Assembly (NCBI RefSeq): GCF_000379685.1 | Contig: NZ_KB903293.1 | Coordinates: 265,738-329,737 of the forward strand | Length of the DNA stretch: 64,000 nt | DNA from: Catelliglobosispora koreensis DSM 44566 | GTDB taxonomy: Bacteria > Actinomycetota > Actinomycetes > Mycobacteriales > Micromonosporaceae | Direction of reading: 5' to 3' | Part shown: in pieces, positions 23,085-31,610 of the stretch | Numbering within the stretch: the first letter of the stretch is position 1 | How the letters are laid out: each line of letters begins with the position of its first letter | Notes under the pieces: generated by a model | The model's input: the letters and a program-made list of their open reading frames with translations, nothing else | The model's database searches: none | What the model was told of the DNA's origin: nothing | Made by a program: the position numbers and the translations under genes

Positions 23085-25184
23085 CTAGGACATCGCCGCT
23101 TCGCGCACGCGCCGGTTAGCGGGCTTTGGCTCGGGTAAAGGGGGCAGGATCGCCCCCACGCGGTCGGAGATCGCCTCGGCCAGTTCCTTCTCGTCCTTAG
23201 TCGCATCCAGGACCAAGTAGCGGTTGGGCTCGGCCAGCGCCAGATCGAGGAAGCCTTGGCGCACACGCTCGTGGAAGTCGATCGACTCTCGTTCCAGCCG
23301 ATCGGGTGATCCGCGCAACTGGGCGCGGGCCAGGCCGACGCTCGGGTCAATGTCCAGCAGCACGACCAGGTGTGGCTTGAGGCCGCCTGTCGCCCAGGCG
23401 GACAGCCACTGCACCTCATCCACGGCCAGCGATCGCCCAGCGCCTTGATAGGCCAGGGAACTGTCGACGTAGCGGTCGGAGATGACGATCGCCCCGCGCA
23501 GGAGGGCGGGACGCACCACTGTGGACACATGGTGAGCGCGGTCTGCGGCGTAAAGCAGCGCCTCGGCTCGTGGTGCCAACGCTGGGCCGCTCTGGCCGGT
23601 GTTGGTTTCCAGCACCATGCGCCGGATGCGTGACCCGACTTCGGTGGCACCCGGCTCCCGCGTGACGATCACTTCACGGCCCTGGGCCGTCAAGACCGCG
23701 GCGAGGTGCTGGATCTGGGTTGACTTGCCCGCACCCTCACCGCCTTCGAAGACGATGAAAACGCCGCCGGTCACGGGCTCTGGAATGCCCAGCGGCCTGC
23801 CGCGCATGGAGCTGAAAAGGTCGGCGAAGACTGGTACCCCCGGCTTGTCGTCCATCTGCCGGAAGGCCCACAGGCCGGCGGCCACGCCCAGCACCCCGGC
23901 CACCCCGAGGAGAACGCGGGTCGACGAGATCGACAGTCCCGTGCCGGCGACGGCCCGGGAGCCACCCACGCCAACCAGGAGACCCGATAGCGAGATGGCG
24001 AGCATGAGGATCACCCGGGTGCCGGTCTGAACGACGGCGAAGACCCGGCCCCGCACATCGTCTTCGACTTCGCCACCGAGCAGCGTGGTGCCCGACAGGA
24101 AGGCCATTCCGGCCCCCACCCCGACGAGCAACGTGCAGGCGACGGCGACCGACAGGTGCGTGGCGAGAGCGAGCAACGCCACTGAGCCCGCCGCCAGGAT
24201 GATGCTGAGGCCAAACCAGCGCCGCCGCGACAGCGCCCCGATCATGCGTGGCCCTAGGGCGATGCCGAGTCCTAGCCCGACGAAGATCGTCGCGAAGAGG
24301 ATGGCGAACGTCGAGTCACCACCGTTGAGCTCGCCCGCGAAGAAGTTGGCCGTTCCAATCACGACACCACCGGCGGCGAAAGCCCCGAGAATGCCGAAGA
24401 CCAGACCGCGCACGAGTGGGGTCTTGCCCACGAAGCGCCAGCCATCGACGAATTGCCGGATCATGCTGTCGCTCTTGTGGTTCTTGCCGTTGTGGCCGGA
24501 GATCTCCCGGATGCCAAAGAACACCACGAGGGCAGTGGCTAACCGGGACAGAGCGTTGAAGTAGAGCGCGAGGCTCGATGGGGTCGCCCACGCCGCCCAC
24601 TGGACACCAACGTCGCTTAACGAAGCGTTCAGCTGGTTGAGCCCCGCCAGCAGTAGCGCCGCGAGGACCGGGGTGATGCCATAGGTCGTGACCAGGGTCA
24701 GCTGGTTGGAGGCCTCTAGCCGCGCCCGTGGGATCAGGTTGGGCACGGCGGCTTCCTTGGCGGGCAACCAGATCAGCGTGATGCTCTCGATGAGGAACGT
24801 CGCGATGGCCGCCCAGCCGACGCCGACCACGGGGTCGTCAGAGAACAGAACAACCGTTGGAATAGACGCAAAAAGGACAAAGCGCAGAAGGTCGCAAACG
24901 ACCATCGTGTAGCGGCGGTCCCACCGGTCAGCCATCACCCCGGCCAGCGGGCCAAGCACGAGTGCTGGCAAGAGCCGGACGGCAATGACGCCGCCAAAGG
25001 CAAGGCCCTTGGCGGCGCCCGAGTCCACCTGAGCGGCGGCAAAGGTGGCCGTGGCCAGTAAGCCCAGCCAGTCACCTAGGGACGCTGCCCCGAGGACCAG
25101 CCAAAGTCTTCGGAATGGGCGAATACGGAGAATTGCGCGCAGCTCCGCAACGCCCGAGAGATCCGCCTCTGCCTGCGATGTAAT
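23085..25184 (-). CDS. tmk: MFS-like membrane domain fused to thymidylate kinase
   Basis: A two-domain protein. The N-terminal 430 or so residues are an MFS-like domain (motif GVMADRWDRRYTM), and the last 220 are thymidylate kinase: P-loop EGGEGAGKST (Lys487), DRYVDSSLAYQG, and DR/H substrate motifs. Tmk makes dTDP. The same fusion is known from Streptomyces (SCO3542). The first MFS helix (RRLWLVLGAASLGDWLGLL) is encoded upstream of GTG 25028, and no ATG, GTG or TTG is in frame there. ATT 25184 has AAGAAGG exactly 7 nt upstream and is the best start, giving about 699 residues. Confidence 0.85.
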   Translation of the reverse strand: MTSQAEADLSGVAELRAILRIRPFRRLWLVLGAASLGDWLGLLATATFAAAQVDSGAAKGLAFGGVIAVRLLPALVLGPLAGVMADRWDRRYTMVVCDLLRFVLFASIPTVVLFSDDPVVGVGWAAIATFLIESITLIWLPAKEAAVPNLIPRARLEASNQLTLVTTYGITPVLAALLLAGLNQLNASLSDVGVQWAAWATPSSLALYFNALSRLATALVVFFGIREISGHNGKNHKSDSMIRQFVDGWRFVGKTPLVRGLVFGILGAFAAGGVVIGTANFFAGELNGGDSTFAILFATIFVGLGLGIALGPRMIGALSRRRWFGLSIILAAGSVALLALATHLSVAVACTLLVGVGAGMAFLSGTTLLGGEVEDDVRGRVFAVVQTGTRVILMLAISLSGLLVGVGGSRAVAGTGLSISSTRVLLGVAGVLGVAAGLWAFRQMDDKPGVPVFADLFSSMRGRPLGIPEPVTGGVFIVFEGGEGAGKSTQIQHLAAVLTAQGREVIVTREPGATEVGSRIRRMVLETNTGQSGPALAPRAEALLYAADRAHHVSTVVRPALLRGAIVISDRYVDSSLAYQGAGRSLAVDEVQWLSAWATGGLKPHLVVLLDIDPSVGLARAQLRGSPDRLERESIDFHERVRQGFLDLALAEPNRYLVLDATKDEKELAEAISDRVGAILPPLPEPKPANRRVREAAMS

Positions 25185-25288
25185 GGCCGCACCTTCTTCT
25201 CGTCGTCTCTGCGGCTCACTTTAGCCGGGCGATGACAGCGTCATACCCGGATCTCTCCCTGAAGAATCCCTACAAGTTTCGCGTCAGC

Positions 25289-25918
25289 TCAGACGAGCGC
25301 GAAGGCCTGCAGATAACCCCGGACGAAGGTTTTGGCCTCGGTCAATACCGTGTTATCGCCATCCGGATGCCGCCGGAACGCCAATTTGATCAGCGCATCA
25401 GCCGCTTCAACTGAGATGACCAGCGCAAACCTAAACTCCGCGCTGTCGGGCGCACCGTGGTAGCGCACCAGCAGATCGGCGAGATGATCGGCGATGACCG
25501 CGTTGTTGTCCCGATCTGGATCGATCAGGTGCACGTCGACAACATCACCAAAGTGGAGCGTCCGGAAACCCGGAACGCTGCGGTGCAGCTCGATGTATTC
25601 CTCGATCGCCCCGTCGACCCCATCCCACCAGTGGGTCAGTTCCCCGGCCGGAATGCGGTCGGCGAGCTTGGCCAGGTAGGCCTCGACATTGCGCAGCGTG
25701 AGCGCTTGCACGATCGCCCGCTTGTCAGGGAAGAACTGGTAGACCGATCCAATCGCGACACCGGCACGTTCTGCGAGCAGAGTGGTGCTCAGGCCGTCGT
25801 AGCCAACTTCATCTATTAATTCGGCGCACGCGTCGAGCATGCGCTGCACCCGCGCGACACTGCGACCCTGCACCGGGACCCGGCGCAGGGGTCCAGCGCT
25901 GACAGTCTGTGTGCTCAC
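25289..25918 (-). CDS. TetR-family regulator
   Basis: 209 residues from GTG 25918 (AGGAG 7 nt upstream). An open frame reaches 25942. The HTH is TTLLAERAGVAIGSVYQFFPDK (about residues 44-65), the typical TetR N-domain, followed by a helical ligand domain. The target is unknown. It lies 43 bp downstream of the topA stop in the same direction and 105 bp upstream of the tmk ATT, so it may also be read with topA. Confidence 0.9.
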   Translation of the reverse strand: MSTQTVSAGPLRRVPVQGRSVARVQRMLDACAELIDEVGYDGLSTTLLAERAGVAIGSVYQFFPDKRAIVQALTLRNVEAYLAKLADRIPAGELTHWWDGVDGAIEEYIELHRSVPGFRTLHFGDVVDVHLIDPDRDNNAVIADHLADLLVRYHGAPDSAEFRFALVISVEAADALIKLAFRRHPDGDNTVLTEAKTFVRGYLQAFALV

Positions 25919-25961
25919 TAAACCGCTCCTTGCTGCAGACACCTACCCAGGAACAACGAAT

Positions 25962-28730
25962 CTAGGCTTTTTTCGGTGCCGCTTTCTTAGGTGCTGCCTT
26001 TTTGACGGCCTTTGTCGCAGTCTTTGCCGTTGCTTTTTTAGCTGTGGTCTTCTTGGCGGTAGCCGTCTTCTTAGCTGCCGCTTTCTTGGCCGGAGCGGCT
26101 TTCTTAGCGGCCGCCTTCTTCGCTGGAGCCGGGCCTTTGGCACGCTTTTCCGAAAGCATTTCGCTGGCCTGTTCCACCGTCATCGTTTCCGGTGTCTGGC
26201 CCCGGCGCAATGACGCGTTGGTTTCGCCATCGGTGACGTATGGACCGAAACGCCCATCCTTGATCACCATCTGCTTGTCGGTCAGCGGGTCAACGCCGAG
26301 CTCTCTTAGCGGCGGCGCGGCTTCCCGCCGTCCCCTTACCTTGGGAGCGGCCAGCAACGTGAGAGCTTCGTCGAGCGTGACCGTGAACAGCTTCTCTTCA
26401 TCTGCTAGCGAACGTGAGTCCTTGCCGCGCTCGATGTAGGGACCGTAGCGGCCGTTCTTGGCGTAGATCGGCTCGCCCTCGTTGTCCTTGCCCACCAGTC
26501 GCGGCAGCGTCAGCAGCCGCAACGCGTCAGCCAGCGTCACGTTCTCCGGGGACTGGGTCTTCAGCAGGGACGCGTTGGTCTCGCCGCTAGAGACGTAGGG
26601 GCCGTAGCGCCCCGACTTCAGGACGACCGGTTCTCCGGTCTCCGGGTGCTCGCCGAGATTGCGCTCGCCACCGCCACCCAGGAACAGCTCGTTTACCTTC
26701 TCCGGGGTCAGCTCGTCGGGCGCGATGCCGTCCGGAATGGACACCCGGTCGCCGTCAGAGGCGGTCTCGGTGTCCGGGTCGACCTCAGACTGTGCCGAAC
26801 CGCCGCGCTGCAAGTAGGGACCGTAGCGGCCCACGCGCACGACGACGTCGTCGAAAAGCGGGATCGAGTTGATGCTGCGCGCGTCGATCTCGCCGAGGTT
26901 CTCGGTGACCAGCTTCTTCAGACCGCCAGCGTGCGCGACTGAGCCTTCTGCAGCGCTCGCCGATCCAAAGTAGAAGGAAGTCAGGAACTCCAGCGCGGTG
27001 GCGTCGCCACCGGCGATCTGGTCCAATTCATCTTCCATGGCGGCCGTGAACCCGTAGTCGACCAGCCGCGGGTAGTGCTGCTCCAGCAACCCGATCACGG
27101 CGAACGCGACGAAGGTCGGGATCAGCGCTTGGCCGCGCTTTACTACGTACCCTCTGTCTTGAATGGTTTGGATCGTCGGGGTGTAGGTCGAGGGACGGCC
27201 CACGCCCAGCTCTTCCAGGGCTTTGATCAAAGACGCTTCCGTGTACCGCGCGGGCGGCTGCGTGGTGTGACCAACGGGCTCGAGGCCTTCTTCGGTCAGG
27301 TGCTGGTCCTTGACCAGTGGCGGCAGCTTGCGCTCAGCGTCCTCGGCCTCTTCGTCGGCGTCATCGGACGACTCGACGTAGGCGCGCAGGAACCCGGGGT
27401 CGGTGATGGTCTTGCCGCTGGCGGCGAAGTCGCACTGCTCCTGGGTGGCGGTCACGGCCTGGATGCGGACGCTCAGCGACTGGCCCACGGCGTCGTTCAT
27501 CTGCGACGCGATCGTGCGGCGCCAGATCAGCTCGTAGAGCTTGAACTCCTCAGTGGACAGTTCTTTCGCGACCGTGCCCGGCGTGCGGAACGAGTCACCA
27601 GCGGGGCGAATCGCCTCGTGTGCCTCTTGAGCGTTCTTGACCTTGCCGGTGTACTTGCGCGGCTGCGGCGGAACGGCGGCTGGGCCGTAAAGCTCGGCGA
27701 TCTGGTTGCGGGCCGCCGCGATGGCTGACTCGGAAAGGTTCACCGAGTCCGTACGCATATAGGTGATGTAGCCGTTTTCGTAGAGCCGCTGGGCCACGCG
27801 CATCGTCATCTGCGAGGAAAAGCGCAGCTTGCGGGCTGCTTCCTGCTGCAAGGTCGACGTGATGAACGGGGCGTAGGGCCGGCGCCGGTAGGGCTTCTCT
27901 TCGACCCGCGTGACGACGAAGTCACGGTCATCGAGCCGGGCGGCGAGCCCACGGGCGGCCATTTCGTCGAGGTGCACGACGTTGCTCTTGGCCGTGCCCG
28001 TGGTGGGTTCGAAGTCTTTACCGCTGGCCACGCGATCGCCGTTGAGAGCGATCAGGGTCGCCGCGAACGTCTCGCCCTTGGCCGTGGCCAGGGTCGCGAG
28101 GATGTCCCAGTACTCAGCGGACTTGAACGCCATCCGCTGCTTTTCGCGCTCGACGACGATGCGGGTCGCGATCGACTGGACGCGGCCAGCGCTCAGGCCA
28201 CGCTGCACCTTCTTCCAGAGCACCGCCGACACGTCATAGCCGTAGAGGCGGTCGAGGATCCGGCGAGTCTCCTGGGCGTCGACCAGGTCACGGTCGATGT
28301 CGCGGGGGCTGGCCACCGCGGCCTGAATGGCCGACTTGGTGATCTCGTGGAAGACCATCCGCTTGACGGGCACCTTGGGCTTGAGCGTGTCGACCAGGTG
28401 CCACGCGATGGCCTCGCCCTCGCGGTCCTCATCCGTTGCGAGCAGCACTTCGTCGGCGTCCTTGACGAGTGCTTTGAGCTTCGTCACATGTTTGGCGCGG
28501 TCAGGGTTGACAATATAGACCGGTGCAAATCCGTGGTCGACGTCAACGCCCAGGTAGGCCCAGGGTTCCTTCTTGAACTTCTCGGGCATTTGCTTCGCGC
28601 CCGCTGGAAGATCACGGATGTGCCCGAAGCTCGCTTCAACGACGTAACCCGGGCCCAAGTAGCCCGAGATCGTCTTGGCCTTCGCCGGAGACTCGACGAT
28701 GACCAGACGGTTCTTGGCTGCTGTCGGCAA
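25962..28730 (-). CDS. topA: DNA topoisomerase I with Lys/Ala-rich tail
   Basis: About 922 residues. The Toprim domain begins RLVIVESPAKAKT, with DEDREGEAI acidic residues. The catalytic Tyr is in GYITYMRTDSV (Tyr324). Actinobacterial C-terminal repeats (GRYGPYVSSGE-type units, four of them) replace zinc fingers, and residues from about 855 are Lys/Ala/Pro rich, as in the ku tail. TTG 28730 is chosen because AGGAG stands 6 nt upstream and the homology starts just after. An open frame reaches 28787. TopA relaxes negative supercoils. Confidence 0.95.
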   Translation of the reverse strand: MPTAAKNRLVIVESPAKAKTISGYLGPGYVVEASFGHIRDLPAGAKQMPEKFKKEPWAYLGVDVDHGFAPVYIVNPDRAKHVTKLKALVKDADEVLLATDEDREGEAIAWHLVDTLKPKVPVKRMVFHEITKSAIQAAVASPRDIDRDLVDAQETRRILDRLYGYDVSAVLWKKVQRGLSAGRVQSIATRIVVEREKQRMAFKSAEYWDILATLATAKGETFAATLIALNGDRVASGKDFEPTTGTAKSNVVHLDEMAARGLAARLDDRDFVVTRVEEKPYRRRPYAPFITSTLQQEAARKLRFSSQMTMRVAQRLYENGYITYMRTDSVNLSESAIAAARNQIAELYGPAAVPPQPRKYTGKVKNAQEAHEAIRPAGDSFRTPGTVAKELSTEEFKLYELIWRRTIASQMNDAVGQSLSVRIQAVTATQEQCDFAASGKTITDPGFLRAYVESSDDADEEAEDAERKLPPLVKDQHLTEEGLEPVGHTTQPPARYTEASLIKALEELGVGRPSTYTPTIQTIQDRGYVVKRGQALIPTFVAFAVIGLLEQHYPRLVDYGFTAAMEDELDQIAGGDATALEFLTSFYFGSASAAEGSVAHAGGLKKLVTENLGEIDARSINSIPLFDDVVVRVGRYGPYLQRGGSAQSEVDPDTETASDGDRVSIPDGIAPDELTPEKVNELFLGGGGERNLGEHPETGEPVVLKSGRYGPYVSSGETNASLLKTQSPENVTLADALRLLTLPRLVGKDNEGEPIYAKNGRYGPYIERGKDSRSLADEEKLFTVTLDEALTLLAAPKVRGRREAAPPLRELGVDPLTDKQMVIKDGRFGPYVTDGETNASLRRGQTPETMTVEQASEMLSEKRAKGPAPAKKAAAKKAAPAKKAAAKKTATAKKTTAKKATAKTATKAVKKAAPKKAAPKKA

Positions 28731-28832
28731 CTCAGACTCCTGTGATCTCTGCTTAATAGAAGGCAAGACGTACACGGTAACGCTCAATCCTTACGGGAAG
28801 GCACGATACCCCGAGGTCACCGGCGCAGGTCA

Positions 28833-29216
28833 CTAATCCACTGCGATCGCTTCGATCTCCAGCAGCCATTCCTCGGCGTAGATGCCGGTAATGATGATGG
28901 TGAGCGCTGGCGTGTGGTCGCCCAGCACCTCCTGACGGATTCGCCCGTTGGTCTCCCGGTATTGGCGGTCAGACAGGTAGATCGTCACTTTTGCTAGATT
29001 CTTGACACTCATGCCCGCCTCGGCGAGCACTGCGAGCACATTGCGCCAGGTGAGCCGGCACTGGGACTCAAAGTCCGGTGGAATCTTGCCGTCCTCGTCC
29101 GCCCACGGTACCTGCCCGCTGACGAAGACCGTCCGTGTGGCTCCCGTAACGACGGTGCCGTGGGTGTAGTTGCCCGTGGCCTCGGGCAGGATCGTGGGGT
29201 TAAGCGGCTGAATCAT
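28833..29216 (-). CDS. RidA/YjgF-family protein without the catalytic Arg
   Basis: 127 residues of the Rid fold (VFVSGQVPWADEDGKIP, CRLTWRNVLAVLAEAG). In imine deaminase RidA an Arg follows Pro in the PARxxV motif, but here the site reads TPALTIIITGI, so the deaminase activity is unlikely. It overlaps the XRE-cupin gene by 17 bp and is translated from the same mRNA. The partner suggests a ligand-binding or small-molecule role. Confidence 0.85.
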   Translation of the reverse strand: MIQPLNPTILPEATGNYTHGTVVTGATRTVFVSGQVPWADEDGKIPPDFESQCRLTWRNVLAVLAEAGMSVKNLAKVTIYLSDRQYRETNGRIRQEVLGDHTPALTIIITGIYAEEWLLEIEAIAVD

Positions 29217-29781
29217 GGATGCTCCTCGCTACGTTCATGACGGTGTAGTAGATGCATTCGATGGCACCGGCGTTGGCGAAGGCGTGCACACAATCGCCGG
29301 CGTAGTAGAGCGAGTCGCCAGGGTTAAGGACGTGATCAATACCGTCCAGCGTGACCTTGAGCGAGCCCGTCTCCACGGCTATGTACTCCCGTGAGCCGGC
29401 CGCATGGGCCGCGAACTCACCCACGACGACCCCACCCGGGATCGTCGTGCGGATGAACTCGAACTCGACACCGGGCAAAGTGGGCGACAGGATCTGGCGC
29501 ATCCAGCCGGTGGCGTCCGTTATGGACGGTTGATCCTCGCGGCGAAGGCGGATCACCCGATCCGGCTGTTCCTCACCCATCAAGCGCGACACTGTCGTGC
29601 CCAGAGCGGTCGCCAGCCGGGCCAGCACGATGACCGTTGGCATCTTCGTGCCGCGCTCGATTTCAGAGATCATGCTGCGGCTCACGCCACTGGCCGCGGC
29701 CAGTGCTTCGAGGCTGAAGCTTTTGGCTGCTCTTTGGGCTTTCAGCCGCGTACCCAGCCGATCTAAAAGATCTTCCACCAC
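29200..29781 (-). CDS. XRE-cupin transcription regulator
   Basis: 193 residues. HTH_3 domain at residues about 10-66 (LEALAAASGVSRSMISEIERG) then a cupin_2 barrel (about 110-185: GVVVGEFAAHAAGSREYIAVE, NPGDSLYYAGDCVHAF). This family usually controls a neighbouring catabolic or transport gene in response to a small ligand. Start GTG 29781 or 29778, both a few nt after TATGAT (29785-29790), so the mRNA is probably leaderless. A palindromic operator lies 8-34 bp upstream. It forms an operon with the RidA-like gene. Confidence 0.88.
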   Translation of the reverse strand: MVEDLLDRLGTRLKAQRAAKSFSLEALAAASGVSRSMISEIERGTKMPTVIVLARLATALGTTVSRLMGEEQPDRVIRLRREDQPSITDATGWMRQILSPTLPGVEFEFIRTTIPGGVVVGEFAAHAAGSREYIAVETGSLKVTLDGIDHVLNPGDSLYYAGDCVHAFANAGAIECIYYTVMNVARSIHDSAA

Positions 29782-29788
29782 GGCATCA

Positions 29789-29815
29789 TAGCGGAAAGAC
29801 GTCCGCTATAGCGGA
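29789..29815. promoter_or_regulatory. palindromic operator upstream of the XRE-cupin gene
   Basis: TCCGCTATAGCGGA (29802-29815) is a perfect 14-bp palindrome, and a third half-site TAGCGGA lies at 29789-29795. Together they give three TAGCGGA half-sites in 27 bp, overlapping the -10 box TATGAT of the XRE gene. This fits autorepression by the XRE protein. Confidence 0.7.
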
Positions 29816-29822
29816 GAGGCAC

Positions 29823-29853
29823 TTGGCAGGCGGGGAGACTACCCGCCTGCCAA
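29823..29853. promoter_or_regulatory. 12-bp perfect hairpin in divergent promoter region
   Basis: Arms 29823-29834 and 29842-29853 are perfectly complementary, with a 7-nt loop. No T-run follows in either direction. The site lies between divergent genes, so it could be an operator, a terminator isolating the two, or an mRNA leader structure of the LuxR-like gene. Confidence 0.5.
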
Positions 29854-29862
29854 CCCCCGGAA

Positions 29863-29881
29863 ATTGCCTACAGGTGGCAAT
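29863..29881. promoter_or_regulatory. inverted repeat, candidate operator
   Basis: ATTGCC (29863-29868) and GGCAAT (29876-29881) form an inverted repeat with 7-bp spacing, near perfect dyad. It stands 84 bp before the LuxR-like HTH gene and is a candidate binding site for its protein or for the TrmB-LuxR regulator. Confidence 0.4.
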
Positions 29882-29964
29882 ATTCGGCCTTCCCAGCGCT
29901 CTTGTCTCGCGCGAGGATTTCCTTTGCACAAAGTCGCAATCGATCCGGGACAGGAGGACCGGCT

Positions 29965-30186
29965 ATGGAGCTGACGCCGCGGGAGAAGGAGATCATCTCC
30001 CTGCTCGCCGATGGGCATACCGACGAAGCTGTCGCTGCCCGGATGGGAATCAGCCGGCGCTCCATCGCTTACGCGATCTCTGGATTGATGCAACGGCATG
30101 ACATCACCAACCGGTTTCAACTTGGGTTGCTGCTAGGCGCTCAGATCGACGAGCTGTCCAATGAGGAGGGAGAAGCACCGTTATGA
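29965..30186 (+). CDS. HTH-only LuxR/GerE-like protein
   Basis: 73 residues from ATG 29965, with AGGAGG 6-7 nt upstream. It consists almost only of a LuxR-type HTH (LTPREKEIISLLADGH, AARMGISRRSIAYAI) with the conserved tail NRFQLGLLLGAQ. The same tail ends the next gene's product, so this looks like a free copy of that regulator's DNA-binding domain. It could compete for or help at the same operator. It overlaps the next start by 4 bp (ATGA) and is therefore coupled to it. Confidence 0.85.
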   Translation: MELTPREKEIISLLADGHTDEAVAARMGISRRSIAYAISGLMQRHDITNRFQLGLLLGAQIDELSNEEGEAPL

Positions 30187-31238
30187 CCGCTGTCCCCTCG
30201 CTGGCCCGCTGGGGTGTCTCCCCGCATGCCGACCTCGTCTACCGGGCGCTGACCATCCTTGGCCCCAACCGGGTCGCCGATATCAACCGCAGTCTCGATC
30301 TGCCGCGCGAGATCGTCCGTTCCGCGTTGGACGAGCTTTACGCCGTCGGCGGAGCGACTCCCTTTCCTGGAGACGACCGCGAATGGAAGGCCGCGGCTCC
30401 CCGCGATTTCCTTGCCGCGCTTAAAGAGCGCCGCGAACGCGAAGCCCGCGCGCTGCAAGCTGTGCGCGACATCCTCGACGGCACAGGCATCCCGATTCGC
30501 GAAGAGCAGCTCATCGCGGGATCCCTCGTCGGCATGGTGCGGCCACTCAACGGCAGTCATAAAACGCGGGAGCGTATCGCCGAGCTGATCGCGCAAACCA
30601 AGCAGGAGCGGCTTTCCATGAGCCCTCAGGCCGCCTTCGGTCTGGAGTCCCGGCGCGCCGCCGCACCGGTCGCACGCTTTGCCGCCTTGCGGGGTCTAGC
30701 GAGTAAGGGCATCTTCGTGCCGACGGTTTATGCCGAGGCACCCGAGCAATACAGCGGCGAACTGCGTCATCGCAAAGACGAGAACCGCCAGCTAGCAGCA
30801 CTCCCCGTAAAGGTGATGATCTACGATCGACGGACGGCGATAATACCCCTTGACCCGGGCGATTACCATAAGGGCGCTTGGGAAATAAGGAATCCGTCCA
30901 TTGTCGACACTCTGGTTTCGCTGTTCCTCCAGCGCTGGGAGCGAGCGGAACCCGTGAAGCTGACTCCCACGCCGGGCCCAGCTCTCACCCAGCGGGAGAC
31001 AGAAATCGTCTCCCTCATGGCCGAAGGTCTCACCGACGACACCATCGCCGCCCGCCTAAACATCAGCGGGCGCTCCATCAGCTACGCCATGGCTGGGCTT
31101 ATGGAGCGATACCAAGTGCGCAACCGGTTCCAGCTTGGGCTCTTGCTGGGAGCCCAAAGCACTTGGCAGCGACACCAAACGGGGACAACGGGGATAGAAA
31201 CGGGGACAAGTGAAACTTCCATTGGGGAGGCTGATTAG
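30183..31238 (+). CDS. TrmB-type / LuxR-HTH fusion regulator
   Basis: 351 residues. N-terminal winged-helix (about 15-70: YRALTILGPNRVADINRSLDLP) like TrmB, a middle sensor region with PVKVMIYDRRTAIIPL (a strand-rich PLD-like sub-domain), and a C-terminal LuxR HTH (about 270-330: LTQRETEIVSLMAEGLTD, NISGRSISYAM). The 29-bp overlap with a small downstream peptide ORF points to translational coupling. A paralogue lies at 35390. The ligand is unknown, and the peptide is a candidate. Confidence 0.8.
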   Translation: MTAVPSLARWGVSPHADLVYRALTILGPNRVADINRSLDLPREIVRSALDELYAVGGATPFPGDDREWKAAAPRDFLAALKERREREARALQAVRDILDGTGIPIREEQLIAGSLVGMVRPLNGSHKTRERIAELIAQTKQERLSMSPQAAFGLESRRAAAPVARFAALRGLASKGIFVPTVYAEAPEQYSGELRHRKDENRQLAALPVKVMIYDRRTAIIPLDPGDYHKGAWEIRNPSIVDTLVSLFLQRWERAEPVKLTPTPGPALTQRETEIVSLMAEGLTDDTIAARLNISGRSISYAMAGLMERYQVRNRFQLGLLLGAQSTWQRHQTGTTGIETGTSETSIGEAD

Positions 31239-31332
31239 CCTCTTCGCGCTGCTGCTTTTCGTTGGCTTAGCCGCTGAACCGATCCAGCTGGCACACGTCA
31301 TGGACCCCTGCACCGACTGCTGGATGTTCTAG
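31210..31332 (+). CDS. 40-residue secreted-type peptide ending in CTDCWMF
   Basis: A small ORF missed by length cut-offs. It starts at GTG 31210 (GGGGA upstream) or TTG 31222, and overlaps the regulator's 3' end by 29 bp in another frame. The product begins with a basic, hydrophobic signal-like segment (LISLFALLLFVGLAAEP) and ends in a short tail (HVMDPCTDCWMF) with a CxxC pair and aromatic C-terminus. A GC-rich terminator hairpin follows 8 nt after the stop. The layout looks like a pre-pro signalling peptide. It could equally be a tiny membrane protein. Confidence 0.6.
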   Translation: MKLPLGRLISLFALLLFVGLAAEPIQLAHVMDPCTDCWMF

Positions 31333-31340
31333 CTAAACGA

Positions 31341-31369
31341 CGGCCCGGTCCCGCTGGGGGACCGGGCCG
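31341..31369 (+). terminator. terminator-like hairpin after the peptide ORF
   Basis: Arms 31341-31352 and 31358-31369 form a 12-bp GC-rich stem with a 5-nt loop. No strong T-run follows (CTTCGC). It closes the HTH/regulator/peptide operon and shares most of its stem sequence with the hairpin at 31558. Confidence 0.7.
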
Positions 31370-31557
31370 CTTCGCACCCTGAACTACCTCGACCGCACGG
31401 GCGAGACCATCAAATTCCGCTTCTGGCCCAGGGAATATCACCTGTCTGGCCGCGTCTCCCCCAACGCTTTCGCGATGTGTGTGGCAACCGGCGACAACGT
31501 CCGGCATTCCTGCAGCCGCATCGTCCACACCATCCATGGCCCTAAGCCGAGATTAGT
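31370..31557 (+). other. coding-like segment without a start codon
   Basis: Between the two hairpins one + frame stays open from 31336 to beyond 31600 with protein-like text (LNYLDRTGETIKFRF, SGRVSPNAFAMCVATG). It has no ATG, GTG or TTG start upstream. A - strand open frame of 79 codons also exists. It could be a decayed gene remnant or part of a transcript tail. No family was recognised. Confidence 0.3.
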
Positions 31558-31594
31558 GATGGCCCGGTCCTGTTGGGGGCAAGACCGGGCCATC
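31558..31594. terminator. terminator of the subtilase gene
   Basis: Arms 31558-31569 and 31583-31594 pair perfectly (12 bp) with a 13-nt loop. It lies 17 nt downstream of the subtilase stop (- strand). The right arm is followed by CTTTCT on the + strand, and by an A/T mixture on the - strand, so it may stop transcription from both sides. Confidence 0.7.
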
Positions 31595-31610
31595 CTTTCT
31601 GGGGGGAGTG

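Noticed and set aside
23075..23650. N-terminal extension of holB through tmk
   Set aside because: The frame overlaps the conserved kinase domain of tmk and yields an Arg/Ser/Cys-rich leader. Delta' homology starts at 23074.
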